Shown here: one piece after another, positions 10,614 to 19,532 of the stretch | Layout: every line of letters starts with the position of its first letter | How positions within the stretch are numbered: the stretch's first letter is position 1 | Assembly: GCF_006715765.1 (NCBI RefSeq) | Contig: NZ_VFNV01000001.1 | Coordinates: forward strand, 1,178,001-1,242,000 | Origin: Rarobacter incanus | Lineage (GTDB): Bacteria > Actinomycetota > Actinomycetes > Actinomycetales > Cellulomonadaceae | Length of the DNA stretch: 64,000 bases | Direction: 5' to 3' | The notes under the pieces: model-generated | The model's database searches: none | Told to the model about the DNA's origin: nothing | The model's input: only the letters and a program-made list of their open reading frames with translations | Made by a program: the position numbers and the translations under genes

Positions 10614-11936
10614 ATGAGCAATGCAGACTGGTCGTTCGAGACCAAGCAAGTCCACGCCGGGCAAACGGCAGACCCCACGACCGGTGCGCGGGCGCTACCG
10701 ATCTACCAGACGACATCGTTCGTGTTCCCCGACGCCGACACCGCCGCCGCGCGCTTCGCGCTGCAAGACCTGGGACCGATCTACACGCGCATCGGCAACC
10801 CCACGCAGGACGTCGTCGAAAACCGCGTCGCGGCACTCGAGGGGGGCGTTGGCGCGTTGCTGCTCAGCTCCGGCCAGGCAGCGGAGACGTACGCGTTCCT
10901 CAACGTGGCGCAGGCCGGCGACCACATCGTCGCCAGCGCCAGCCTCTACGGCGGCACGTTCAACCTGCTGCGCCACACTCTTCCGCGGCTGGGCATCGAA
11001 ACCACCTTCGTGACCGACCCGCACAACCCGCAGGAATGGCGCGACGCTATTCGCCCCAACACCAAGGCGCTCTTCGGCGAAACCGTCCCGAACCCGCGCT
11101 CGGACGTGCTGGACATCGAAACCATCGCCGCGATCGCTCATGAAGCAGGGGTCCCGCTGATCGTCGACAATACCGTCGCGACCCCGTACCTCCTCAACCC
11201 GATCAAGTACGGCGCGGATATTGTGCTTCACTCCGCAACGAAGTGGCTGGGCGGGCACGGCACCTCGATCGGTGGCTTGATCGTTGACTCCGGCAACTTC
11301 GACTTTTCGCAGGACCCCGAGAAGTTCCCCGGCTTCAACACCCCCGACCCCAGCTACAACGGCCTGGTATACGCACGCGACCTGGGCGTCAACGGAATCC
11401 TGGGGGCCAACCTCGCGTTCGTCCTCAAGGCGCGGGTGCAGCTGCTTCGCGACCTGGGCAGCGCCATCTCCCCCTTCAACGCCTTCCTCATCGCGCAGGG
11501 CATCGAAACGCTCTCGCTCCGCGTCGAGCGCCACGTCTCGAACGCGCGCACCGTCGCCGAATGGTTGGAAGCGCGCCCCGACGTGGAACTGGTGAATTAC
11601 GCATCGTTGCCGTCGAGCCCGTGGCACGCCAACGCCGAAAAGTACACGCCGAAGGGATCGGGTTCGGTCGTCTCGTTCGAAATAGCGGGCGGACTGGAGG
11701 CCGGGAAGGCTTTCGTCTCAGCGCTGGAGCTGCACTCCAATGTCGCCAATATCGGCGACGTTCGCTCGCTCGTGATCCACCCGGCATCGACCACCCACAG
11801 CCAGTTGACGCCGCAGGAACAGGCCGACGCGGGTGTCACGCCCGGCCTCGTGCGGCTCTCCGTCGGCATCGAGAACATCGCCGACATACTCGCAGACTTG
11901 GAGAAGGGATTTGCCGCGGCAGCGGCCCAGGCCTGA
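10614..11936 (+). CDS. metY: O-acetylhomoserine sulfhydrylase (PLP enzyme)
   Basis: Makes homocysteine from O-acetylhomoserine and sulfide in direct-sulfhydrylation methionine synthesis. It belongs to the Cys/Met-metabolism PLP family. The PLP lysine is Lys210 in HSATKWLGGHG, the conserved IYTRIGNPT segment is at 56-64, and the PLP phosphate-binding SSGQAAE segment is near 85-91. The 440-residue length is typical of MetY and longer than MetB/MetZ. metX follows, but a terminator lies between the two. Confidence 0.96.
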   Translation: MSNADWSFETKQVHAGQTADPTTGARALPIYQTTSFVFPDADTAAARFALQDLGPIYTRIGNPTQDVVENRVAALEGGVGALLLSSGQAAETYAFLNVAQAGDHIVASASLYGGTFNLLRHTLPRLGIETTFVTDPHNPQEWRDAIRPNTKALFGETVPNPRSDVLDIETIAAIAHEAGVPLIVDNTVATPYLLNPIKYGADIVLHSATKWLGGHGTSIGGLIVDSGNFDFSQDPEKFPGFNTPDPSYNGLVYARDLGVNGILGANLAFVLKARVQLLRDLGSAISPFNAFLIAQGIETLSLRVERHVSNARTVAEWLEARPDVELVNYASLPSSPWHANAEKYTPKGSGSVVSFEIAGGLEAGKAFVSALELHSNVANIGDVRSLVIHPASTTHSQLTPQEQADAGVTPGLVRLSVGIENIADILADLEKGFAAAAAQA

Positions 11937-11961
11937 TCCGCGCAGGTTTCCCCGAACTCGT

Positions 11962-12012
11962 GGGTGTGACCGTCCGCTGTTGTCCACAGGGCGGTCACAC
12001 CCGGCGTCTTTT
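11962..12012 (+). terminator. intrinsic terminator after metY
   Basis: An 11-bp perfect stem (11962-11972 and 11992-12002) is followed by GGCGTCTTTT. This is a standard Rho-independent layout and suggests that metX has its own promoter or depends on read-through. Confidence 0.75.
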
Positions 12013-12076
12013 CAGTCCGGACGCGTAGAGTCGGTTATCGATGCACTTTTTGGACAAGACATGAGACGGAACCGAC

Positions 12077-13291
12077 GTGACTCGTTGCGATGACTTCCCC
12101 CGCGGGAAGCAGCCGCACCGGCGTAGCGAATTCCCGCTTCCGGTGCCGGTAACCGGTGCCTGGCTTGAGGGAGACCCGGTAGGGCATCGGCAGTTCGCGA
12201 ACGTAGGTCCCCTGATCCTCGAATCGGGGCTGTCCCTTCCCGACGTCACCGTCGCGTATGAAACCTGGGGACGGCTGAACGATGCGGGCACCAATGCGAT
12301 CCTGATCCTGCACGCATTGACCGGAGACAGCCACGTCGTTGGGGACGCGGGCGACGGGCACCGCAGCGCCGGTTGGTGGAACGATCTGGTCGGCCCGGGT
12401 AAGCCTATCGACACCGACAAGTACTTTGTCGTCGCGCCGAACGTACTGGGCGGATGCCAGGGAACGACGGGCCCCGCCAGCCTCGATCCGTCGGGCAGGC
12501 GCTACGGCAGCCGCTTCCCGCGGGTCACGGTCCGCGACCAGGTCGACGCCGAAATCGCGCTCACCACCGCCCTCGGGATCGGCTCGTGGCACTTGGTCAT
12601 CGGCGGTTCAATGGGTGGTCAGCGCGCGCTCGAATGGGCGCTCCTGGGACCGGCAGCCGGCATCGGCGTCGATGGCATCGCCGTGATCGCCTCATCCGCC
12701 CAGTTCACCGGCGACCAAATCGCGTGGTCACACCCGCAATTGGCGGCTATTCGCGGCGACGCGCACTTTCGCGGCGGCGACTACTACGACGCACCCGCGG
12801 GCCAGGGGCCACACAATGGCCTGGGGATCGCCCGCCAAATAGCGCATGTCACCTACCGCAGCGCCGAGGAACTGGACACGCGCTTCGCCCGGGTCCCACA
12901 GGGAGCGGAAGAACCGTTGCACGGCGGCCGCTTCGCGGTCCAGTCCTACCTGGATCATCACGCGTCGAAGCTGGCATACCGGTTCGATGCCAACAGCTAC
13001 GTGACCCTCACCGAATCTATGCTCTCGCACGATCTGGGCCGGGATCGCGGCGGGGTCGCGACCGCCCTGCGCTCAATTCGCACCCGGGCACTGATCGTCG
13101 GGGTCGATTCGGATCGCCTGTTCCCCTTGGAAGCTTCGCGCACCATGGCGCGCCTGATTCCCGCAGCCGATCCGCTGCGCACCATCCATTCCCCCTACGG
13201 ACACGACGGGTTCCTGATCGAGTTCGACCAACTCGCCTCCATCGTGAAAGACTTCGAACTGAGCCTCGAAGAACGCACGGCGCCCCATTAG
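12077..13291 (+). CDS. metX: homoserine O-acetyltransferase
   Basis: Activates homoserine with acetyl-CoA, supplying the substrate of MetY. Alpha/beta-hydrolase fold with the catalytic triad Ser178 (GGSMGGQ), Asp346 (VDSDRLFP) and His376 (YGHDGF). The lid-region signature GGCQGTTGP (125-133) is intact. The 404-residue length is normal. The GTG start has only a weak purine-rich leader. Acyl specificity (acetyl or succinyl) cannot be proven by reading; acetyl is expected with MetY. Confidence 0.95.
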   Translation: MTRCDDFPRGKQPHRRSEFPLPVPVTGAWLEGDPVGHRQFANVGPLILESGLSLPDVTVAYETWGRLNDAGTNAILILHALTGDSHVVGDAGDGHRSAGWWNDLVGPGKPIDTDKYFVVAPNVLGGCQGTTGPASLDPSGRRYGSRFPRVTVRDQVDAEIALTTALGIGSWHLVIGGSMGGQRALEWALLGPAAGIGVDGIAVIASSAQFTGDQIAWSHPQLAAIRGDAHFRGGDYYDAPAGQGPHNGLGIARQIAHVTYRSAEELDTRFARVPQGAEEPLHGGRFAVQSYLDHHASKLAYRFDANSYVTLTESMLSHDLGRDRGGVATALRSIRTRALIVGVDSDRLFPLEASRTMARLIPAADPLRTIHSPYGHDGFLIEFDQLASIVKDFELSLEERTAPH

Positions 13292-13320
13292 GCGGTGGCC
13301 CGTTAGGAGTTGGGAAGTCA

Positions 13321-14061
13321 GTGAAGACTAATTTCGACGATGCGCGGACAGCCCTGGCAGCCCAGTGGGAGCGCCTCGATGCGTGGCTGTCGGTTTTGGA
13401 CGAGGTCCCCGCGTGGCAGTCGCGGCCCAGCACTCTACCGGATTGGACCGTTGGGGAACTGGTCGCACACCTGGGTCGCGCGTTCACCGCATTGACGGCG
13501 TGCGAGCCGGCACCCGCGGGAACTATCCCCCTGCCCCTCGCCGAATACCTGGGCATGTACCCCACGCGAGCGCATGAAATTTCTCAGGTCACCAAGGCGC
13601 TCGCCGCAGATATCGCGGGCGACCCGCTTGCGGCAATCCGCGCAGAGGCGCGCGCCGCTTTCACCGCGCTCGATGCGCTGGCGGGCGCCGCACCGAGCCC
13701 GGGGGAACTGGTCGTACAGGCGCGCCGAGCCCCCATCACGCTGCGTGACATGACCATATCGCGCCTGATCGAGATCGTTGTCCACGCCATCGACTTGCAG
13801 GATTCGCTGCAGGGCGTCGTCGACTCGCGCGGCGATGCCTGCCCCCTGCTGCCCGCCGCGTTGCAGATCGTTGCCGACGAATTGCTTCGCATCGTCGTCA
13901 TGCGCGGGGGCTGGAGTGTTTCCGTTCGCGATCCCCGCCTGTGGGTGCAATTGGCGACGGGGCGACGCTCCTACGACACCGACGCGCTGGCACGCGCACT
14001 CGAACCACAGTTCACCTCGGATTCGATCCCCGATCTAGGACGAGTTCTTCCCATCCTTTGA
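13321..14061 (+). CDS. mycothiol-dependent maleylpyruvate isomerase/DinB-like protein
   Basis: A 246-residue protein of the actinobacterial MDMPI/DinB superfamily, whose members are metal-binding four-helix enzymes, many using mycothiol. The N-terminal helix pattern with LPDWTVGELVAHLGRAF carries a conserved His, and a later helix has EIVVHAIDLQDSL with a second His; both are expected metal ligands. The frame is open far upstream through metX. The GTG at 13321 with GGAG 11 bases before it is the real start. It probably follows metX in one transcript. The substrate is unknown. Confidence 0.8.
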   Translation: MKTNFDDARTALAAQWERLDAWLSVLDEVPAWQSRPSTLPDWTVGELVAHLGRAFTALTACEPAPAGTIPLPLAEYLGMYPTRAHEISQVTKALAADIAGDPLAAIRAEARAAFTALDALAGAAPSPGELVVQARRAPITLRDMTISRLIEIVVHAIDLQDSLQGVVDSRGDACPLLPAALQIVADELLRIVVMRGGWSVSVRDPRLWVQLATGRRSYDTDALARALEPQFTSDSIPDLGRVLPIL

Positions 14062-14104
14062 TTCCGTCCCCGCGGCGCTGCGCGCCCCGCGCGGTTAGGG
14101 GTGC

Positions 14105-15634
14105 CTACTGGAACACCTCGCGCCAGGCCTCGGCGAGCGTCGGCCCGTTCTCGCCGATCCGCCACAAGTTCCAGCCGTCGGCGACCGACAACGAACCCGA
14201 CACCGCCTTGGCGGCCCTGGTCGGATCGGTGAACGTTTGGCCGCTCGAGGTCGTTATGACCCCGTTAGGGCTGAGCGTCGAGGTGAAGCGATCGCTCGAG
14301 TTGGCGCGATTCCATACGAGCGGGACTGCGTCCTCGAGGTACCCGCACAAATCAGCCAGATTGCGCGCTTGGGAAGCGTCGCCGGGGGAACCCGCCGCCG
14401 GCTGGGCCCGGTGCGAGCGTTGCAGTGCCTCGACGGTTTTTCCCGTCACGGCGGCCTCGAGCGCGACGGTTTTGACCGCGAGCGAACGCGCGGGCGGGCG
14501 ATGCGTTCCTTGGGCGGGGCGCGGCAGTGTGGTCCGCGGCAGGGCGCGCCGCGGGGCCGGGTCAACGATGGGGATCTCCGCCGTTATGGCTAGCGGTTCG
14601 GCGAGCGCGTAGGTTCGGCCCACGGATATGTGCGCGGTGGGCGCGCCAGACGACGGGACATCCAGGCCCCCGGGGATAGCGATCGGGATCCCCGTGTCCT
14701 CATCGATCTCCTCAGTGGGCACCGCCACTGCGCCCGCCGGCTCGACTGCGCCCGCCGGCTCCGCCACGGCCTCCGGTTCGACTGTGCCCGCCGGCTCCGC
14801 CACGGCCTCCGGCTCGACTGTGCCCACCGGATCGACTGTGCCCACCGGATCGGCCATGGCCACCGGATCGGCCACGGCCACCGGTTCGACTGTGCCCACC
14901 GGTTCGACTACGCCCGCCGGTTCGACTACGCCCGCCGGTTCGACTGCGCCCGCCGGCTCCGCCACGGCCTCCGATTCGACTGTGCCCACCGGTTCGGCCA
15001 CGGCCACCGGTTCGGCCATGGCCTCTCCCACCGAGCCGACTGCGCCCGCCGGCTCCGCCACGACCTCGGCCGCCCGGTGCGCATCCGCGGAAGCTTGCGG
15101 GTGAGAATTGGCCCCGGTCGGGTTCGCGGCGTGCACCGCCCGCGTTACGCGGGCGACGACCTCCGCGGTGATTGGCAACACTTCAAGCGCGCCGGCCTGG
15201 GCGCTCAGGAACCGCACTGCGTCGTCGATGTCGTGGGAGGCCGTACCGCACACGATGATGAGCCGCGGCGGTGCCGCCAGTTGGCCGACGGTCCCCACCA
15301 ACTCGGGATTCTTCGCGTAGAAGCCCGCCAGGTCGCTTTCGAAAGCCTCACGCCCCCCTTGGTACGAGGACGCCATCGCGGACCGCGACCGATACCCGAG
15401 CCTGCCGGCAACGCGGATCGCCTCCATGAGGCCGACCAGGTCGACGTGGAAAAGGACCTGCACAACGACCTGCCTGCCCTGCGCATCGAGCGCGACGAGC
15501 ACCCCGTCATCGGCCGCTTCGTGCCCCTTCGGGACCACCCAGGACAGCACCAACAGGGGCTCGTCGATCAGAACGGCTGCGTGATGAGCCAGGATGCGAC
15601 GGACCCTCTCTTCAAACTGTCCCGATTCGCTCAC
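14105..15634 (-). CDS. two-domain protein with VEP/AEP repeat linker and RAMA-like C-terminus
   Basis: Function unknown; 509 residues, no signal peptide or membrane segment. Residues 1-165 form an alpha/beta domain with acidic residues on strands (LIDEPLLVLSWVV, DDGVLVALDAQGRQVVVQVLF, PPRLIIVCG) that looks like a nuclease-type fold of the DUF91/PD-(D/E)XK kind; that is inference. Residues 190-303 are degenerate Val-Glu-Pro-Ala-Gly repeats. The C-terminus (about 440-509) has TFTDPTRAAKAVSGS and DGWNLWRI, resembling the RAMA/DUF4357 domain linked to restriction and modified-DNA binding. The GTG at 15634 is chosen because GGAG lies 8 bases upstream and the protein composition changes there; the ORF is open to 16180. 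Confidence 0.75.
   Translation of the reverse strand: MSESGQFEERVRRILAHHAAVLIDEPLLVLSWVVPKGHEAADDGVLVALDAQGRQVVVQVLFHVDLVGLMEAIRVAGRLGYRSRSAMASSYQGGREAFESDLAGFYAKNPELVGTVGQLAAPPRLIIVCGTASHDIDDAVRFLSAQAGALEVLPITAEVVARVTRAVHAANPTGANSHPQASADAHRAAEVVAEPAGAVGSVGEAMAEPVAVAEPVGTVESEAVAEPAGAVEPAGVVEPAGVVEPVGTVEPVAVADPVAMADPVGTVDPVGTVEPEAVAEPAGTVEPEAVAEPAGAVEPAGAVAVPTEEIDEDTGIPIAIPGGLDVPSSGAPTAHISVGRTYALAEPLAITAEIPIVDPAPRRALPRTTLPRPAQGTHRPPARSLAVKTVALEAAVTGKTVEALQRSHRAQPAAGSPGDASQARNLADLCGYLEDAVPLVWNRANSSDRFTSTLSPNGVITTSSGQTFTDPTRAAKAVSGSLSVADGWNLWRIGENGPTLAEAWREVFQ
14726..15067. repeat. degenerate VEPAG/AEPVG codon repeats
   Basis: About 20 imperfect 15-18-bp units (CCCGCCGGTTCGACTG-like on the + strand) encode the Pro-rich linker of the two-domain protein. 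Within this stretch some longer blocks are duplicated, which indicates recent slippage or recombination. Confidence 0.8.
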
Positions 15635-15860
15635 CTCTCCCGCTCCCGCCGAACGGCGCGCCAGCAAGCGAAGCGAGCGTGGGACGGCCGCGGCTGGGGC
15701 TGCGATCCGAGACTCGTCATAATTGCATGGTAAAGCAGAGTCGAACCGCGCGAAACCGCAAACGACCATTTCGTGGCGAATTACATCAAATTCACCGCAA
15801 ATACCCGGTAATAGCCGCGGTATAAACGCGAGATTCCGGCTCCTAGCTACCCCGCTCCCC

Positions 15861-15898
15861 GCGCCCCACCGCGCGGTTCCGCCCATGCGGTGGGGCGC
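15861..15898 (-). terminator. hairpin downstream of marR
   Basis: A perfect 12-bp inverted repeat (15861-15872 and 15887-15898) with a 14-base loop lies in the 350-bp gap after marR. No T-run follows. The rest of the gap (15635-15860) is the AT-richer leader of the two-domain gene; I see no clear promoter boxes. Confidence 0.55.
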
Positions 15899-15984
15899 CT
15901 GCAACGACCCAGCCCGCATGACCGGACAACGCTCCAGCGCGCGACGGCGACAGGGTTCCAGCCCGCAGTCCCAGCGACTTTCCC

Positions 15985-16500
15985 CTAGACGCCGTCCGGA
16001 GCCGGGGCCTTCTCGCCGCACGCCTGGCGCAGGCCCTTGCGATCGCCGGGATCCAGCGCTTCCAGCATCGCGTCCGTTATCTGGTCGAGGGCCCGCAGCT
16101 GGTCGGGGGTCAGCCTGTCGATCACGACGTCGCGCACGCTCGCCACATGCGTAGGGGCCGCCCGCACCACCAGGTCCCACCCGGCATCGGTCAGCGTCGC
16201 AAGGGTGACGCGTCGATCTAGTTCGCTGGTTGATCGAACCACCAGACCGCGGTCTTCGAGCCGCCGGATCACGTGCGAAAGGCGAGGCAATGTCGCGCTA
16301 GTGCGCGCCGCCAGCACGGTCAGCGGCATGGTGCGCCGATCCGATTCAGAAAGCTGCGCCAAGACGATGTACTCAAAGTGGTTGAGGTTGTGGTCGCGCT
16401 GCAACGGCTGGTCGAGCGCGGCAGGGAGCAACTCCGCAATCACTTCGAGTTTTACCCATGTATGAAGCTCTTGCGCGGAGAGCCAACGAACGTCATTCAT
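15985..16500 (-). CDS. MarR-family transcriptional regulator
   Basis: A 171-residue winged-helix protein. The helix-turn-helix and wing occupy about 50-110, including the MarR-typical SHVIRRLEDRGLVVR and ELDRRVTLATLTDAG (the DxR wing motif). The C-terminal helices form the dimer. It is 53 bp downstream of the FAD/Fe-S dehydrogenase on the same strand, with a palindrome in the gap, so autoregulation and control of the neighbouring dehydrogenase are likely. The ligand is unknown. Confidence 0.93.
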   Translation of the reverse strand: MNDVRWLSAQELHTWVKLEVIAELLPAALDQPLQRDHNLNHFEYIVLAQLSESDRRTMPLTVLAARTSATLPRLSHVIRRLEDRGLVVRSTSELDRRVTLATLTDAGWDLVVRAAPTHVASVRDVVIDRLTPDQLRALDQITDAMLEALDPGDRKGLRQACGEKAPAPDGV

Positions 16501-16515
16501 GACACCATTGTAATT

Positions 16516-16531
16516 GGTTGTAACAACAACC
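16516..16531. promoter_or_regulatory. candidate MarR operator
   Basis: The palindrome GGTTGTAACAACAACC (6-bp perfect arms, 4-bp centre) lies 16-31 bases before the marR start, where an autoregulatory operator is expected. It sits in unusually AT-rich sequence. Confidence 0.55.
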
Positions 16532-16552
16532 TAAAGCCCGCGGGGCCCACCC

Positions 16553-19462
16553 CTACAATCGATCGGCGATGACCTGAGCGAGCGTCTTACCTTGCACCCC
16601 GGCCAGGTCAGCCGCCTGGGTACGGCAGGAAAACCCGTCCGCCATGAAAATGTCCCCCTCGCCCGCGGCCCGCAGCGCTGGCAACAGCTCATTCTCCGCG
16701 ACCTGCACCGATACCTCGTAGTGCCCGTTTTCCATCCCGAAGTTGCCCGCAAGACCACAGCATCCCGACAGCGTCGTGAGCTGCGCTCCCGCATCCTTCA
16801 ACAGCTTCTCGTCGGGGCCAAAACCCATCACCGAATGGTGGTGGCAGTGAGGCTGCACAATCGCCGTCACATCCGATAGGTCCGGCATGGTCCAGCGGCC
16901 TTCCGGGCCGACGGGGGCCGGGGCAGTCAGCAACTCCGCAAGCGTCATGGTCTTGTTGGCGACGGCGACCGCCCGCGGGTCATCCGGGTGCAGTTCGAGC
17001 AGATCCGACCGCAGCACGCCCGTGCACGATGGTTCCACGCCGATGATCGGGATTCCGGCGACGGCAAACGGGCCCAGCACCTTGAGCAACTGCTCCTGCT
17101 TCTTGCGGGCCCCGGACAGCTGCCCAGTGGAAATCCAGGTAAGACCGCAGCAGGCCTCTCCACCGGGAACGATCACGTCATAGCCGGCCGCGTCCAGCAC
17201 CCGCAACGCAGCCTTGGCCGTATCGGGAGTCATCGAATCGGAGAACGAATCAGCCCACAACACGACCCTGGGGCGCGCAGCGGCCGCTCCATTCGCGGAA
17301 GAAGGCGTGGCGGCGCTGAGGCGGACCTCGTCCTGCTTCCTAACCCACTTCCGAAACGGCTCGGTTGCGAAAGTGGCCATGGCCCGCCGCGGGTCCATAC
17401 CCCCGACCCTGAGCACCAGCCTTGCGAAGGGACGGAAGCTCAGGAACCAGTTCGCGATCGCCGCCAACGGCGCAAATCCCGAAACCAGGCGCGCCCACCG
17501 CGGCAACCATCCCAGCACGTAGTGGTTGACGGGGCGGACCTTGCGCTCGTATTTGCGGTGCAAAACCTCGGCCTTGTAGGCCGCCATGTCAACGCCCGCG
17601 GGGCAATCGGATGAGCAGGCCTTGCAGCTCAAGCACAGGTCCAGCGCATCCGCGACCTCGGGGGCGGACCAGCTGCCGGTGATGAGCGAACCGTTGACCA
17701 GTTCCTGCAGCACGCGCGCCCGCCCGCGGGTGACATCCTTTTCATCGCGCGTGGCCTGGTAGGACGGGCACATAAACCCGCCCGCACTGAAGTTGTCCGC
17801 CCGGCATTTACCCACACCCGTGCAGCGGTGAACGGCCTTGGTGAAGTCGCCGCCGTCGTGCTTGAACGCGAATCCGGTGGTCGGATTGACCGGCTTGGCG
17901 TTGGGCCGGCGCAGGTTTGCATCGAGCGGGTCGGGGCGCACAACAACGCCGGGGTTTAGCAGATCGTTGGGGTCGAACAGGCCCTTGAACTGCGCAAATA
18001 GATCGATCGCCTGCTGCGAGTACATAGCCGGCAGCAATTCGGAGCGCGCTCTGCCATCGCCGTGCTCACCGGAAAGGGACCCGCCGTGACGCGCCACAAG
18101 CGCGGCGGCATCCTCCAAGAACCGGCGGAAAACTGCCGCATTGTCCTCGAGCGGCAGGTTGATCCGAACGTGAATGCAGCCGTCGCCGAAGTGGCCATAC
18201 GGCACCCCGTCCAGGCCGTATTCCTCCAACAGTCTGTCGAAGTCCCGCAGGTAGGCGCCGAGGTTTTCCGGCAGCACCGCCGCGTCCTCCCAGCCGGGCC
18301 ACCCCTGGTCGCCCGACGGGGTCCTCCCCGCCAGCCCGGCCCCATCGGCGCGAATGCGCCACATGCGCGTGGCCTCGGGTCCCGCCGGAAAGATCATGGC
18401 CTCCTCGGTGCGGGCGACGCGCACCAAGTTCCGGGCGTTTTCCATGGCGTCTTCGGCCGTCTCCCCACCGACCTCTACCATCAACCAGCCGCTGCCCGCG
18501 GGCAGCGTCGGCACGGCGTCGCGTCCCTTTGCGCGCTTGATGATGTCGATCAGGCGCGCATCCATGCCCTCGATCGCAAGCGGCTTGCAGGCCAGCAACA
18601 GTGGTACATCGTCGGCGGCAAGCGGCATCGACTCGTACCCCAAGACGACCAGCGTGGGGGCGGAGGGGACGGGCACCAGCCGCACGGTGGCCCGCAACAT
18701 GGTCACAACGGACCCTTCGGTGCCCGCGAGCGCCTTGGCCAGGTTCGACCCGTTTTCGGGAAGTAGGTGTTCGAGCGAATACCCCGAAACCTGGCGCCCA
18801 AAGCGCCCCAGTTCGGTCCTGATGAGCGCCAGATTTTCCTGCACCAATTCCGCAAGACCCGCAACGGCGTCCATGCCCTGCCCGTCCGGCCCGACCGTGA
18901 AGCGGCGCCCCGTCCCGTCTATCACGTCCAGCTCGATGATGTTGTCGGAAGTCCGCCCGTATGCAACGGCGTGCGGCCCGCAGGCGTTATTGCCGATCAT
19001 GCCGCCCAGCGTCGCGCGGTTCTGCGTGGACGGGTCGGGCCCGAACCGCAAGCCGTAGGGCGCGGCCGCCTTTTGCAGGTCCGACATGATCACGCCGGGT
19101 TCGATGACGGCGGTCTGCGCGACGGGGTCGATGCTGATGATCTTGTTGAGGTGCCGGGAGAAGTCGATGACGACGCCGGGGCCGATCGAATTGCCCGCGA
19201 TCGATGTCCCTCCGCCGCGGGTTGTGATCGGGATGCCCGCCTCGCGGCACAGTTCCAGGGTGGCGATGACGTCATCGATCGAGGCGGGGATCACAACGAC
19301 TTCCGGAACCACGCGATAGTTCGAGGCATCAGTCGAATACTCCGCACGTCGCAGATTAGAGGACGAGACCTCCCCCTCCACGCGCGCGCGTAGTCGCTCA
19401 ACGAGCGGTTCGACGTCGGGGCGGATCGGGCTCGGGGCGTTTGCTGCAGGTGCGGTTGTCAC
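16553..19462 (-). CDS. FAD-linked dehydrogenase fused to a 4Fe-4S/CCG domain (2-hydroxyacid dehydrogenase type)
   Basis: A 969-residue fusion of a GlcD-like FAD oxidase and a GlcF-like iron-sulfur protein, expected to oxidise a D-2-hydroxyacid (D-lactate or D-2-hydroxyglutarate) and pass electrons to the respiratory chain. The FAD domain shows RGGGTSIAGNS (82-92) and FGPDPSTQNRATLGGMIGNNACG. Catalytic or metal histidines are in YGHFGDGCIHVRI (about 422-434) and SGEHGDG (464-470). Two ferredoxin motifs follow (Cys547 to Cys565 and Cys610, 613, 616, 620), then CCG motifs ACCGLTW and SGCCGLAGNFG. No signal peptide. The exact substrate is not readable from sequence. Confidence 0.93.
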   Translation of the reverse strand: MTTAPAANAPSPIRPDVEPLVERLRARVEGEVSSSNLRRAEYSTDASNYRVVPEVVVIPASIDDVIATLELCREAGIPITTRGGGTSIAGNSIGPGVVIDFSRHLNKIISIDPVAQTAVIEPGVIMSDLQKAAAPYGLRFGPDPSTQNRATLGGMIGNNACGPHAVAYGRTSDNIIELDVIDGTGRRFTVGPDGQGMDAVAGLAELVQENLALIRTELGRFGRQVSGYSLEHLLPENGSNLAKALAGTEGSVVTMLRATVRLVPVPSAPTLVVLGYESMPLAADDVPLLLACKPLAIEGMDARLIDIIKRAKGRDAVPTLPAGSGWLMVEVGGETAEDAMENARNLVRVARTEEAMIFPAGPEATRMWRIRADGAGLAGRTPSGDQGWPGWEDAAVLPENLGAYLRDFDRLLEEYGLDGVPYGHFGDGCIHVRINLPLEDNAAVFRRFLEDAAALVARHGGSLSGEHGDGRARSELLPAMYSQQAIDLFAQFKGLFDPNDLLNPGVVVRPDPLDANLRRPNAKPVNPTTGFAFKHDGGDFTKAVHRCTGVGKCRADNFSAGGFMCPSYQATRDEKDVTRGRARVLQELVNGSLITGSWSAPEVADALDLCLSCKACSSDCPAGVDMAAYKAEVLHRKYERKVRPVNHYVLGWLPRWARLVSGFAPLAAIANWFLSFRPFARLVLRVGGMDPRRAMATFATEPFRKWVRKQDEVRLSAATPSSANGAAAARPRVVLWADSFSDSMTPDTAKAALRVLDAAGYDVIVPGGEACCGLTWISTGQLSGARKKQEQLLKVLGPFAVAGIPIIGVEPSCTGVLRSDLLELHPDDPRAVAVANKTMTLAELLTAPAPVGPEGRWTMPDLSDVTAIVQPHCHHHSVMGFGPDEKLLKDAGAQLTTLSGCCGLAGNFGMENGHYEVSVQVAENELLPALRAAGEGDIFMADGFSCRTQAADLAGVQGKTLAQVIADRL

Positions 19463-19532
19463 CGTCCTATTGTCCCATCACTGGCGGCGTGCGCCGGGAC
19501 GTTCGGCTCCGTGCACCCGCGCGTCCGTGCCC

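Noticed and set aside
12454-13320. Fusion of a metX-frame protein to the DinB-like protein
   Set aside because: The upstream part is an alternative frame of metX; GTG at 13321 with GGAG is the natural start.
15635-16180. N-terminal extension of the two-domain protein over the marR region
   Set aside because: Composition is Arg/Gly/Pro shadow-like and runs antisense-free through a hairpin; a GTG with ribosome binding site at 15634 is the better start.
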